From the NCBI RefSeq assembly GCF_030503855.1, contig NZ_CP129971.1, forward strand, positions 1,123,501-1,187,500: DNA of 64,000 nucleotides, written 5' to 3'. The position numbers were made by a program, and so were the translations under genes. The notes below the pieces were generated by a model, which saw nothing but the letters and a program-made list of their open reading frames with translations, ran no database searches and was not told the origin of the DNA. Source of the DNA: Marivirga salinae (GTDB lineage Bacteria > Bacteroidota > Bacteroidia > Cytophagales > Cyclobacteriaceae). Below are positions 55,395 through 64,000 of the stretch, in pieces; position 1 is the stretch's first letter; every line of letters starts with the position of its first letter.

Positions 55395-56804
55395 TTACTG
55401 GTTATCTTTTCTGAATTGATCAATGATTTTGAACAATGCCTTCTGTGTTTCAACCCTTGGGAAGAACTCATAAAGCACCGTATGCATTTCAAAGTCCAAA
55501 ACTAATGCATTTTCCAGAAAGATAAAGGCTTCTTTGTATTTACCGTATTCAATTAGGTAGGCCGTCATTCTATAATAAAGCTCAGAAGCATCAGGATTAT
55601 CCTCCATTCCTTCTTTAATTATATTGATGGCTATCTCTAAATCACCTGATTCATAGTAAATGAAAGACCAATCCAAAAACAGGCTAACTTCTTCAGGGTC
55701 AAGCGCTACAGCTTCTTCATAAGCATCAATAGCAGAATTTTGATTGCCTAATTGGTACTCAGCATTGGCTAGTGCTTGCCAATATTTTGATTCATGTTTA
55801 TTAATTTTTATTGCTTTTTTGGAATAATGCACTGCTTCTATCCATTTTTCCTGTTGGATGAGGCAAAGAGACATTCCAAAATAAGCTTCGTCATAGAGTG
55901 AATCGAATTTAACTGCTTTTTGAAAATATTTTATGGCTAAGTCTGCTTGGTCTAATTTGTCATAAGTTTCTGCCATTCGACAAAATACTTCGGCACTTGG
56001 TCCTTCTATTCTTAAGGTTTGAGAAAAGGCATCTAAAGATTTATTGTTTTTCTCTAGTGCAGAATAGGTATTGCCCATGTTGAAATAAGCAGAAGCAAAA
56101 TTCTCATCAATGGCAACTGCAAATTCATAAGCTTCAATCGCTTTTTCATATTTCCCTAACTTATGAAGTACAACGCCCAAGTTATACCAAGCATGATAAG
56201 AATAAGGATCAGCATCTATAAATTTCTCATAATAAGCAATGCTTCCTTCTAACTGATCGGTCACATCTAAGCAATAAGCTAATTCATAAATGGCGCTTTC
56301 ATGATCTATATTCTCTTCTAAAACTGATTTATAGTTTTTAATGGCTTCCTCATATTTTCCGAGTTGCTGATAAGCCATTCCCATCTGAAATAACACTTCA
56401 TCTTTATCTTCAGCAAATGTAAGTGCTTTTTCTAGGCACTCAATTGCTTCCTTGTTTCTGTTTGAAATGGTTAAAACATTCGCCTTGGTTAATAATAAAT
56501 CAACATCATTGGGCTGAATATTTTCGGCTCTGTCCAATACCTGAAGTGCACTGTCGTATTTAGAATTACTAGCTAAAACATGTGCATTGAGAATCAAAAG
56601 CTCAACTGAAAAAGGAAATTGTTCTACTGCAAATTCACTGGCTTTGAGTGCCTTCATGAATTTGTCGTTGTCTAAATACAATTCAACCACTTTTTCAAGT
56701 TCTTCCACATCAAAAAAGTGGAAATCTTTGCCCTGAATATGATTCTCGAATTTTTTAATCAACTCTTTCTCTTCGTCTTTTCTATTTCTGAAAAATTCGC
56801 TCAT
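55395..56804 (-). CDS. Tetratricopeptide repeat protein
   Basis: 469-residue soluble protein made of about eleven to twelve TPR units from residue 30 to the end (for example YNLGVVLHKLGKYEKAIEAY and MGMAYQQLGKYEEAIKNYK). No signal peptide, so probably a cytosolic scaffold. First gene of the operon with comA, DUF368 and aroE, three bases before comA. The partner is unknown. Confidence 0.88.
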   Translation of the reverse strand: MSEFFRNRKDEEKELIKKFENHIQGKDFHFFDVEELEKVVELYLDNDKFMKALKASEFAVEQFPFSVELLILNAHVLASNSKYDSALQVLDRAENIQPNDVDLLLTKANVLTISNRNKEAIECLEKALTFAEDKDEVLFQMGMAYQQLGKYEEAIKNYKSVLEENIDHESAIYELAYCLDVTDQLEGSIAYYEKFIDADPYSYHAWYNLGVVLHKLGKYEKAIEAYEFAVAIDENFASAYFNMGNTYSALEKNNKSLDAFSQTLRIEGPSAEVFCRMAETYDKLDQADLAIKYFQKAVKFDSLYDEAYFGMSLCLIQQEKWIEAVHYSKKAIKINKHESKYWQALANAEYQLGNQNSAIDAYEEAVALDPEEVSLFLDWSFIYYESGDLEIAINIIKEGMEDNPDASELYYRMTAYLIEYGKYKEAFIFLENALVLDFEMHTVLYEFFPRVETQKALFKIIDQFRKDNQ

Positions 56805-57010
56805 AAATAATGAATAAGTGGTTATCCTACTTTGTCATTTTACTACTACTCGCCTATGCCTAGGTTTGTGTCTTCACAAACCTGAAAATAGCTTCTTAAA
56901 GCTGCAATATACAGGCTTTGGCATGATCTGGTAAATAGGACGTAGTAGCGTTAAATAAATTTACTGATTAAAAGGTGAAAATCAAGCAACGTTGAATTAA
57001 ATTTTAAAGT

Positions 57011-57994
57011 TTATAATTCACCTTTTTTCTGCATTTCCTTCACTGTCCATTCAACAGATTGCTCTAAAGTTTTATAACGTAAATTGAGAGTGTTTTTTGC
57101 CTTTTCGCCATTATATATTTTTTTATTTCCTGCCATTTTTGCAGTTTCCATTGTAAGCGTAGCAGGTTTCCTGCTAAGTTTACTGAAAATGTTTTCCATT
57201 ATTGCACCCAATATCACCATAAATTTAGGCATGCCTATGTAAGGAGCTTTTACTTTCAATTGTTTTGCGATGGCTTTAAAAAAATCATGATAGCTAATGC
57301 TCCCTGTATTTAAAATAAATTGCTCATTGCTGATTTTATTTTCCAAACTTTCTACAACGGTTTCTGCAACATCTCTCGCATCTATGTAATTGATCAATCC
57401 CTTCGTGTAAAAGGGCTTTTGGTCTCCAACATATCCAAATAGTTGTGCGCTGCTTTGGTAACGCTTTGCAGGGCCAATAATCACGGATGGGTTGAAAATA
57501 AGAATAGGCAATCCTCCTTTTGATAAATCCCAAAGTATTTCTTCTGCTTTCCTTTTGCTATTTCCATAATTGCTTAAAAATTCATCTTCTGATTTGGGAG
57601 TGCTTTCATCTATTAAATTATCGTTAGAATTTTTACCCAAAGCGGAAATACTACTAATGAAAATAAATTTTTTTACTCCAGCTTTCTTGGAATCCTTAGC
57701 CAATTTAGAGGTCCAATCAGTATTGATTTGAAAGATTTTTGTTTTGTCTGATTTTTTGTAGGAAACCAAAGCTCCTGCATGGATTGCAAAATCAATGGGT
57801 TCAGGAATAAGCTGGAATAAATCATCTTCCATAGTGTTTATGTCAAGCCAATTTATTTTCTCTGATTCTAAAGGAATAACAGAATAAGGTCTTTTAGCAG
57901 CATAAACTTTATAGTCTTGGGCTATTAATTGTTTTAATATTTGTTTCCCCAAAAGACCTGTAGCGCCTGTAATTAGTACTGTTTTCTGCTGCAT
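57011..57994 (-). CDS. Extended SDR (NAD-dependent epimerase/dehydratase family)
   Basis: 327-residue Rossmann protein. N-terminal VLITGATGLLGKQILKQL binds NAD(P); the catalytic YGNSKRKAEEILW (YxxxK) and ISSISALGKNSND (Ser) are present. The substrate part does not match a well-known UDP-sugar epimerase; it is closer to dihydroflavonol reductase-like/atypical SDRs. It starts one base into the stop of the Wzc-like gene (shared base at 57994), so it is translated with the polysaccharide export genes. Role in sugar nucleotide or lipid metabolism is open. Confidence 0.8.
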   Translation of the reverse strand: MQQKTVLITGATGLLGKQILKQLIAQDYKVYAAKRPYSVIPLESEKINWLDINTMEDDLFQLIPEPIDFAIHAGALVSYKKSDKTKIFQINTDWTSKLAKDSKKAGVKKFIFISSISALGKNSNDNLIDESTPKSEDEFLSNYGNSKRKAEEILWDLSKGGLPILIFNPSVIIGPAKRYQSSAQLFGYVGDQKPFYTKGLINYIDARDVAETVVESLENKISNEQFILNTGSISYHDFFKAIAKQLKVKAPYIGMPKFMVILGAIMENIFSKLSRKPATLTMETAKMAGNKKIYNGEKAKNTLNLRYKTLEQSVEWTVKEMQKKGEL

Positions 57995-60366
57995 TAAATA
58001 TTAAAGAGCCTTTTCAGAGTTGAAATGGACTTGCTGTTATTGTCATTATAGTAATCTTGATAATATCCATAGCCTTTATTTTCTTTTCTGACGGCATTGA
58101 AAATTATGGAGATGTTCTGGATGTTATTCAAACTCAAGCTTCTATGTAAATCATCAATAAATGACCTTTTGGAATAATCTGCTCTAACTACAAAAAGAGA
58201 ATGGTCAGATTTTTTCAATGCAATAATTCCATCAGATACCAATCCAATTGGAGGGGTATCTAATAAGATAATATCATATTCTGCTTTTAGTTCTTTTAAT
58301 AGTTGATCAAAATGATCACCTTCCAGTAATTCTGCAGGGTTTGGAGGGAGAATACCTGAAGGAATAAAATGCAAGTTGTCAGTTTTAGTAATATTGATGC
58401 ATTCTTTCCAGTGAATTCCACCACTAAGGATAGAGCTAATACCCATTTCATTTTGCTCTAAATTGAAGGCATATTGGGCGCGGGGTTTTCTCATGTCTAA
58501 ATCGAGAATAATCACTTTTTTATTCGACATGGCAATTATTGCAGCCAGGTTAACAGATATAAATGTTTTCCCTTCACCACTGGTGGTGGAGCTAATAGAG
58601 ATCACTTTTTTACCTTCTTTTATTCCCACAAAATCAAGGCTTGTTCTTAAAGTTCTAAAAGCTTCACTAATTTGAGATCTGGGTTTTTCTGAAACAATCA
58701 CACCACTTTTTTTCGCTACAGACCTATTTAGACGGCTTATTTTTGCAATAATAGGGATAGTTGTTAATCGCTCAAGCTCGTGAATACTGTTTATTTGATC
58801 ATAAAGCAGGTACCTAATTCCGATGAATATAAAACTCAATATAAATCCTACAGCAAAAGAGCCAATATAGATCAGGTTAGTAGAAGGCCCAATTGGACTT
58901 CGAGGTAAATTTGCTGGAGTTAGAATATCAACCTCCGATAAAGTTCCTGCTTGAGCTATTTCAAATTCTGTTTTCTTTTGCATTAAGGATAAATAAAGCT
59001 CTTCATAAAGAGAGTAGAACCTCATTTTCTGATTAAGCTCATTTGTTTTGGCCGGTAATTGATTAAACTTACGCTCGATAGCCTGTTTTCTATTTAAGAT
59101 GGTCTCTTTTCTTTCTTGAAGGACCTCAACCTTATTGCTTAAATAATTGTTTATTCTATCCTTTAAAGCATTGATTTCTAACTTTCTTTGTTGTAGTACT
59201 TGACTTTCAGTTTTATAGCGAGTTTTAGCCATTTGATATTCACGCTTGAGTTCAGAAAACTCTTCAAATAATGACTGTGTATTGGATGGTAACACCAAAT
59301 AGTTGATCTTATCGAAGCTTAAAGTGTCTTTTTCTAATTGGTTTTGAATATTTTCAATCTCCTCAAGCTGATAGTTGATTCCGTATAAAATGGAGTCCAT
59401 TTTCACCATTTCTGAAATCGATCTGTTTACATCAGCTGATGGATTCACGGTTTTATTTTCTATGGTGAAATCCTCGATATAGGTCTCGTAATTGGAAAGT
59501 TCTTTTTCTGTTTGCTTTAATTGTTTATTTAAAAATTCAATTTTAAGCTGGTTAGCCTTGTTTTTCTGTTCTTTACTGTATTCAGTATATAACTCACTTA
59601 TTTTCTCAACAATTGCTTGAATTTTATAAGGGTTAAAATCTTCAAAAGTGATTTTTATGGTGTTCGCACTTAAGTTTTCAGGGGCTACAGAAAGATTTGA
59701 CTCCACATAGCCCATTAAACTTTCAGGAGTTGAAATGATGAAAAATAAATTTTCAGTATTGAAGAAGTGAGAAGTTATTTCAAGTTTGTAGCTGCAACCA
59801 TCGAGTGTAAAATATTCTCCAAATTTTTGATCTACCCATTCTTCTCCATCCGGATTTGTTGATATTTTGAAATTTTCTTTATCAATAATATCAACAAAAA
59901 ATTTTTGACCATAATTAGCACATGATTTTTCATAGCTTACTACGAAAGGAGTGAATTTATAACGTTCCTCATTTTTAAACCTTCCTATAACATGATAGGA
60001 TACATCTAAAGGTAATTTCTCTATTACTTGCTTTAAAAAAAGCTTTGAGCGGATAAGTTCAACTTCTCCTGAAAGCGTATTAAGGTTTGAACTTTCTTCA
60101 GATAAAGGATTAAAACCAAAAACACTTGCTTCGCTTCTTTTATTGAGCTTTAATTCGGCATATGATTGAAATTTAACATTTGTATATCGGACATATAGAA
60201 AGGCCACAAATACGGCTACTGTTATCAATAAAATTGCCCAGGGTAAATTATTTTTAAGTATGGTTTTTAACTTAAAAAGATCAAGTACTTCAGATTCTTG
60301 ATTTTGAGGTTTATGTGAGTTTTTAGACTCTAAATTTCTTTGATATCGTGTTTCTTGATTGTTCAC
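57994..60366 (-). CDS. Wzc-like polysaccharide copolymerase / tyrosine autokinase
   Basis: 790-residue inner-membrane protein that controls polymer length and export. Wzz domain with TM1 (about 41-60) and TM2 (about 496-520), a long periplasmic coiled coil (about 265-465, GNVR type), and a cytoplasmic BY-kinase: Walker A SSTTSGEGKT (592-601), Walker A' VIILDLDMRKP (to 628), Walker B ILLDTPP (700-706), and a tyrosine cluster at the C-terminus (Y766, Y768, Y769, Y772, Y773) for autophosphorylation. Two bases after the Wza-like gene. Confidence 0.94.
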   Translation of the reverse strand: MNNQETRYQRNLESKNSHKPQNQESEVLDLFKLKTILKNNLPWAILLITVAVFVAFLYVRYTNVKFQSYAELKLNKRSEASVFGFNPLSEESSNLNTLSGEVELIRSKLFLKQVIEKLPLDVSYHVIGRFKNEERYKFTPFVVSYEKSCANYGQKFFVDIIDKENFKISTNPDGEEWVDQKFGEYFTLDGCSYKLEITSHFFNTENLFFIISTPESLMGYVESNLSVAPENLSANTIKITFEDFNPYKIQAIVEKISELYTEYSKEQKNKANQLKIEFLNKQLKQTEKELSNYETYIEDFTIENKTVNPSADVNRSISEMVKMDSILYGINYQLEEIENIQNQLEKDTLSFDKINYLVLPSNTQSLFEEFSELKREYQMAKTRYKTESQVLQQRKLEINALKDRINNYLSNKVEVLQERKETILNRKQAIERKFNQLPAKTNELNQKMRFYSLYEELYLSLMQKKTEFEIAQAGTLSEVDILTPANLPRSPIGPSTNLIYIGSFAVGFILSFIFIGIRYLLYDQINSIHELERLTTIPIIAKISRLNRSVAKKSGVIVSEKPRSQISEAFRTLRTSLDFVGIKEGKKVISISSTTSGEGKTFISVNLAAIIAMSNKKVIILDLDMRKPRAQYAFNLEQNEMGISSILSGGIHWKECINITKTDNLHFIPSGILPPNPAELLEGDHFDQLLKELKAEYDIILLDTPPIGLVSDGIIALKKSDHSLFVVRADYSKRSFIDDLHRSLSLNNIQNISIIFNAVRKENKGYGYYQDYYNDNNSKSISTLKRLFNI

Positions 60367-60368
60367 TG

Positions 60369-61178
60369 TTATTGACTATTCAAATTTTCAATCACAATAA
60401 ACAAGGTAACAACATTAGTAACCACTCCGATTATTGGCGCTATGTCTCGGATAGATTCAGTAAATATTCTACGAATCGGCTCTATGTAAATAATATCATT
60501 TGGGAGCACGCCTAAATTGGCTTTTTGCATTCCATCAATAGTAGCTAAATTTATGACTTGAACAGATGGATCATCCAATGGGCCTCGTATCAATCGGATA
60601 TTTCTTCCTCTAGAATCTCTTGTTAAGCCCCCAGATAATGCTAATACTTCCAAAACAGTCATTTTTTCGTTTTCCAATGGGATAACCTGACCTCCCAACG
60701 CTCCGAGAACAACCACGCGTCTATTTAGAGGACGAACTCTTACATAGGGTTGGATGTAATATTCTGAGTATTCTTCTTTTAGCATTTCTTGAAGTCCTGC
60801 AATGGAAAATCCGGCTATTTTGGTTTCCCCGAGCAATGGTAGAATAGCGTTTCCATTTGGTAATACTTCAAATATTTTATCGGGCATCATGCGGCCGCCT
60901 CCTGAACCTCCGCCTCCTGTTATGGCATTTAATTCCATATTAGGGTCAATCACTCTCTCCCCTTTGTTGGTATAAACTTCTATATTGAGTTTATCTCCAG
61001 CCTGGATTTTATAAGCACCTTCAATTCTAGATACTTCTTCTTTAAAATTCTCTGATTTAATATCTGAATCTGTTTGCAGGATAATATTCTGCCTGTACAC
61101 TTTGCAACCACTCATTGCTAGCGCAAGTGCAAGAATACTAATAGGGTATAGGTAAAATTTTTTGATAGTTTTATTCAC
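60369..61178 (-). CDS. Wza-like outer-membrane polysaccharide export lipoprotein
   Basis: About 269 residues with a lipoprotein signal (LALALAMSGC), one Poly_export domain (QAGDKLNIEVYTNKGERVIDP, IFEVLPNGNAILPLLGETKIAG), a SLBB domain (VRPLNRRVVVLGALGGQV...LEVLALSGGL), and a final hydrophobic stretch (IGVVTNVVTLFIVIENL) that anchors the ring. A GGGGSGGG insert is unusual (near residue 92). The GTG at 61178 gives a standard signal peptide; an in-frame TTG at 61199 would add seven residues, and no ATG is available. It forms the export channel with the Wzc-like protein. Confidence 0.9.
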   Translation of the reverse strand: MNKTIKKFYLYPISILALALAMSGCKVYRQNIILQTDSDIKSENFKEEVSRIEGAYKIQAGDKLNIEVYTNKGERVIDPNMELNAITGGGGSGGGRMMPDKIFEVLPNGNAILPLLGETKIAGFSIAGLQEMLKEEYSEYYIQPYVRVRPLNRRVVVLGALGGQVIPLENEKMTVLEVLALSGGLTRDSRGRNIRLIRGPLDDPSVQVINLATIDGMQKANLGVLPNDIIYIEPIRRIFTESIRDIAPIIGVVTNVVTLFIVIENLNSQ

Positions 61179-61231
61179 TAATTGTAAAAATATAACCAAT
61201 TAAGCAAAAGACAATAAATTATTGGGATTGC

Positions 61232-62386
61232 TTATAAATTATTTGCGTAAGCAGCCTTAAGTTCGGGTTTTAAGGTGCTATTTTGATCAATTGCCTTCAA
61301 ATATCGTTCGATTACTAAGTTATGATCAAATCTTCTCTCTACTATCTCCCTACCTTTTAAACCCATCTGGTGACGTTGATCTGGCGTCATATAATACATT
61401 TCTTTCATTTTTAAGGCTAGATCATCTTCATCTTTTACCTTACAAAGTATACCGTTTAATCTGTGATCTACTATATTGTTACATCCAGGTACATTTGTTG
61501 CTACTATAGGTTTTGCACTAGCAGCTGCTTCTAATAATGTTCTAGGAGTGCCTTCTCTGTAACTTGGTAGAACCACACAATCGGCTTTATTGATGAAAGG
61601 TCGAACATCGTCAGTGCTCCCTAAATAATTAATATAGCCTTCTTCAATCCAAAAATTCAACTCTTCAGCAGAAATTCCTCTTGAGTGCAATTCATCTAAT
61701 TTTCCTAATAGATTAAATTTTGCATTCATTCCTCTTTCTTGCAGAATTGCAGCAGCTGCCACATATTCCCTGATTCCCTTGTCTATAATCAATCTGGAAA
61801 TCATTAAAAATTCAAATGACTCTCCATCTGCCTTTTCTTGAGGAGGATGAGGAGTGAATTTGTTTAAATCTATACCTGATCCTGGAATTACTTCACAAAT
61901 ATTTCTATGTATTAAGTTTTTATCCATGAAGAGTTGGTAATCTTCATGATTTTGGAAAAACACTTTTTTCGGAAATTTGAAAGAAAATCTATATAAATTT
62001 AATGCTATTTTTGAAATCCAATCCTCATTTAAGAAAATTGTACCTAAGCCACTCACATTGTTGATAACAGGAATTCCTAACATGGCAGCAGCCAAAGTTC
62101 CATAAATATTTGGCTTGATGGTATAATGTAATATGATATCAGGTTTAACTCTTCTATAAATATTATGCAATTCAAAAGTTAGTCCAATATCACGAATAGG
62201 GCTTGCTCCACGGCTATCCATGGTGACGTCTTCAAACTCACATCCAGCTTCAATAAGCTTTACTGTATATTCATCATGGGGGGCAATAGCCACAACTTCA
62301 TGCCCATCTTTTCTGAGAGCTTGAATAAGTGACATCCTAAAATTATAGATGTTCCATGAGGTATTTAGGGTGATAGCAATTTTCAT
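61232..62386 (-). CDS. GT4-family glycosyltransferase
   Basis: 384-residue GT-B glycosyltransferase at the head of the export operon. N-terminal MKIAITLNTSWNIYNFRMSL and VVAIAPHDEYT match the WcaA/PglA-like (amylovoran AmsD/PglA) group; the donor half has LMISRLIIDKGIREYV and SYREGTPRTLLEAAASAKPIV with the GT4 glutamate pair. Predicted to add a HexNAc or related sugar to the lipid-linked unit. A minus-strand TAGATTTG lies at 62397-62404, very close to the ATG. Confidence 0.88.
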   Translation of the reverse strand: MKIAITLNTSWNIYNFRMSLIQALRKDGHEVVAIAPHDEYTVKLIEAGCEFEDVTMDSRGASPIRDIGLTFELHNIYRRVKPDIILHYTIKPNIYGTLAAAMLGIPVINNVSGLGTIFLNEDWISKIALNLYRFSFKFPKKVFFQNHEDYQLFMDKNLIHRNICEVIPGSGIDLNKFTPHPPQEKADGESFEFLMISRLIIDKGIREYVAAAAILQERGMNAKFNLLGKLDELHSRGISAEELNFWIEEGYINYLGSTDDVRPFINKADCVVLPSYREGTPRTLLEAAASAKPIVATNVPGCNNIVDHRLNGILCKVKDEDDLALKMKEMYYMTPDQRHQMGLKGREIVERRFDHNLVIERYLKAIDQNSTLKPELKAAYANNL

Positions 62387-62550
62387 GTTATGATAACAAA
62401 TCTACAAATAATAACACTTACGGTTCTTTTATGTTGGGGAGATTTCGATAGGCAGAAGCTAAAGGCAGATTAGTTTGCACTAATTCACTTTAAAACACCC
62501 ATAAAATTCAAATATAATGGACAATATGAAATTATTCCCATAGCCTTTAT

Positions 62551-62558
62551 TAATTTTG
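62551..62558 (+). promoter_or_regulatory. -7 promoter box of the membrane cytochrome gene
   Basis: TAATTTTG, perfect TAnnTTTG, 18 bases before the ATG at 62577. It overlaps an in-frame TTG (62556) that would otherwise be used as start. Confidence 0.5.
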
Positions 62559-62576
62559 TACAAAAAACAATTAGAT

Positions 62577-63245
62577 ATGGAAATTGGAATGCTTCACTCC
62601 CACGTATTAGTGGTGACTTTATTTTTACTATTTTTATTATTCAAAACCGTTTTGTTATTGGTCAATAAAAAAGAATTTTTGACTAAAATCAGAACAAAAC
62701 TCAAAATGGTTGATCCTATTTTGGGAGTACTTATGCTGGCAACAGGCGGATATTTATTATCATTATATGGTTCAGCTGCCCCTACCTATTTATGGGTGAA
62801 ATTAGTATTAGTTTTAATTATAATTCCAATTGGGATCGTAGCCTTTAAAAAGGAAAACAAAGCTATGGCAGTTATTGCACTATTATTGACTTTTTACATT
62901 TATGGAGCCTCAGAGGTAGGAAGCCTTACTTTTTCTAAAGATGAATCAGTGGCGGTTTCTGATGATAGTCCAGCTAATAATGCAGCTGAAGTTGTTATTG
63001 AAGGTGAAACTACAGAGTTGGTGAAAAATGGCAAAGAAATCTATTTAGCAGAATGTAAAAAATGTCATGGAGAGGACGGTAAAAAAGGACTTTTCAAAGC
63101 ACCTGATTTAACGCAAAGTCAACTTGATTTATCTGAAAGAGTAGCTTGGATTAAAATAGGAAAAGGCGTGATGCCAGCTTATGAAAATGAGTTGAGTGAA
63201 ACCGAAATAGAGGCGGTTGCTCTTTATTTAGATGAACTGAAATAA
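62577..63245 (+). CDS. Membrane-anchored c-type cytochrome with SirB-like N-terminus
   Basis: 222-residue protein with a four-helix membrane part (about residues 8-112, beginning MEIGMLHSHVLVVTLFLLFL) that resembles the SirB family, an acidic linker, and a C-terminal periplasmic cytochrome c domain with one haem site CKKCH (C160, C163, H164) and the likely axial methionine in KGVMPAYENEL (M199). It probably passes electrons between membrane and periplasmic carriers. No oxidase or other respiratory gene is adjacent. Start moved to ATG 62577 because the upstream TTG overlaps the -7 box. Confidence 0.82.
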   Translation: MEIGMLHSHVLVVTLFLLFLLFKTVLLLVNKKEFLTKIRTKLKMVDPILGVLMLATGGYLLSLYGSAAPTYLWVKLVLVLIIIPIGIVAFKKENKAMAVIALLLTFYIYGASEVGSLTFSKDESVAVSDDSPANNAAEVVIEGETTELVKNGKEIYLAECKKCHGEDGKKGLFKAPDLTQSQLDLSERVAWIKIGKGVMPAYENELSETEIEAVALYLDELK

Positions 63246-63350
63246 GCTCATTTGCTTGATAGAATGAGAATTAATTGTGATTCATTGAAATCTAGTACCT
63301 AAGTTGGATTTTATACGTAATTACATATTAGAATACCTATAAAATAATAT

Positions 63351-64000
63351 ATGCAACATAATTCTGCAGAGGAAAAAGAGGAGAAGAAAGCCGTTTTGGT
63401 GGCGATCATTACACAAAATCAAAACGAAGAGAAAGTCAATGAATATTTAGATGAATTGGCTTTCTTAACATCAACTTTGGGTGCAAAAACAATCAAAAGA
63501 TTTACCCAAAGATTGGAAAAGCCTGATATTAGAAGCTTTGTGGGTAAAGGTAAGTTAGAAGAAATCAATGCTTACATAAAAGCCGAAAATGCAGATTGGA
63601 TAGTATTTGATGATGATTTAACTCCCTCTCAATTAAGAAACCTAGAAAAAGAACTGGAAGTCAAAGTTTATGACCGGAGTTTATTGATTTTGGATATATT
63701 TTTGAGCAGGGCCCAAACAGCTCAGGCTAAAACACAAGTAGAATTAGCTAGAAATCAATATTTATTACCTCGCCTAACTCGAATGTGGACTCACTTGGAA
63801 AGACAGCGAGGTGGAACTGCCACTCGTGGTGGTGCTGGTGAGAAAGAGATTGAAACGGATAAAAGGAATATCCGCAATACCATTACCAAGTTGAAGGATA
63901 AGCTAGCTAAAATTGAAAAGCAGAGTAGAACCCAAAGAAAATCAAGAGGCAAAATAGTGAGAGTGGCCATAGTCGGCTATACTAATGTTGGCAAGTCCAC
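63351..64000 (+). CDS. hflX: GTPase HflX, 3' end beyond window
   Basis: First 216 codons of the ribosome-associated GTPase HflX. Seen: the N-terminal HflX domain (KRFTQRLEKPDIRSFVGKGK, VYDRSLLILDIFLSRAQT, QYLLPRLTRMWTHLERQRGG), a coiled-coil linker and the first G-box VAIVGYTNVGKST at the window end. HflX splits stalled 70S ribosomes and subunits under stress. The rest of the G domain lies outside. Confidence 0.95.
   Translation, partial: MQHNSAEEKEEKKAVLVAIITQNQNEEKVNEYLDELAFLTSTLGAKTIKRFTQRLEKPDIRSFVGKGKLEEINAYIKAENADWIVFDDDLTPSQLRNLEKELEVKVYDRSLLILDIFLSRAQTAQAKTQVELARNQYLLPRLTRMWTHLERQRGGTATRGGAGEKEIETDKRNIRNTITKLKDKLAKIEKQSRTQRKSRGKIVRVAIVGYTNVGKS

Noticed and set aside
62397..62404. TAGATTTG as promoter of the GT4 gene at 62386
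   Set aside because: It matches the -7 consensus but lies only ten bases from the ATG with no -33 element, so it is not listed as a feature.

Overview
The window looks like chromosome of an aerobic, probably marine or gliding, member of the Bacteroidota, most like the Cytophagales (Marivirga-type gene content; genus placement is inference). The signs are AT-rich DNA, a SusC/RagA outer-membrane receptor, SiaC (DUF1987), a DUF5117-type zinc protease, weak or absent Shine-Dalgarno sequences, and several promoters of the Bacteroidota form TTTG-N17-23-TAnnTTTG (seen upstream of glmM, atpD, tRNA-His and arsR). No transposase, rRNA operon or CRISPR array was seen.

Layout. 1-2855: 3' part of the window is missing for a SusC-like receptor. 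3036-6808: a minus-strand arsenic operon arsR - DUF6428 - arsC-like - acr3 - arsO, with a palindromic operator overlapping its promoter. 7221-26364: housekeeping and accessory genes on both strands: nhaA, a kinase-like sensor without ATPase domain, glmM plus a cysteine desulfurase, a tandem universal stress protein, an M1 aminopeptidase lipoprotein, siaC, a PLP decarboxylase, atpDC, a large secreted zinc protease, a histidine kinase, an unknown membrane protein, a secreted two-domain protein and an AraC regulator. Dispersed short repeats fill several of these gaps.

26712-47498: a 21-kb minus-strand surface-polysaccharide locus. Read in the direction of transcription it starts with a TviB-like UDP-HexNAc dehydrogenase, wecB and wecC (uronic acid donors), then overlapping pseB-pseC-pseF-pseH, a formyltransferase and pseI (a pseudaminic-acid-type nonulosonate; no pseG is present), then polymerase, flippase, an HP-motif transferase-like protein, a second polymerase/ligase, an AsnB-like amidotransferase, a heparinase II/III-like protein, a GT4 transferase and a WecA/TagO-type initiating phosphosugar transferase. 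The plausible product is an acidic polysaccharide with HexNAc-uronic acids (possibly amidated) and a formylated pseudaminic acid derivative.

48020-52512, plus strand: tRNA-His with its own promoter and terminator, ftsK, lolA, pyrF. 52704-56804, minus strand: an operon TPR protein - phosphosulfolactate synthase - DUF368 (polyprenyl-phosphate translocase family) - aroE - small membrane protein. 57011-62386, minus strand: the export half of the polysaccharide system (GT4, Wza-like lipoprotein, Wzc-like tyrosine autokinase) and an extended SDR. 62577-64000, plus strand: a membrane-anchored cytochrome c and the 5' part of hflX.

The most interesting material is the nonulosonate segment (formyltransferase in, PseG out), the coupling of uronic-acid synthesis with an AsnB-like amidotransferase and heparinase-like protein, the cysteine-tailed DUF6428 protein in the arsenic operon, and several families of intergenic repeats. 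Four gene starts (arsR, tviB-like, pyrF, cytochrome c) were moved downstream because the upstream TTG/long starts would lie in or before a promoter or terminator.
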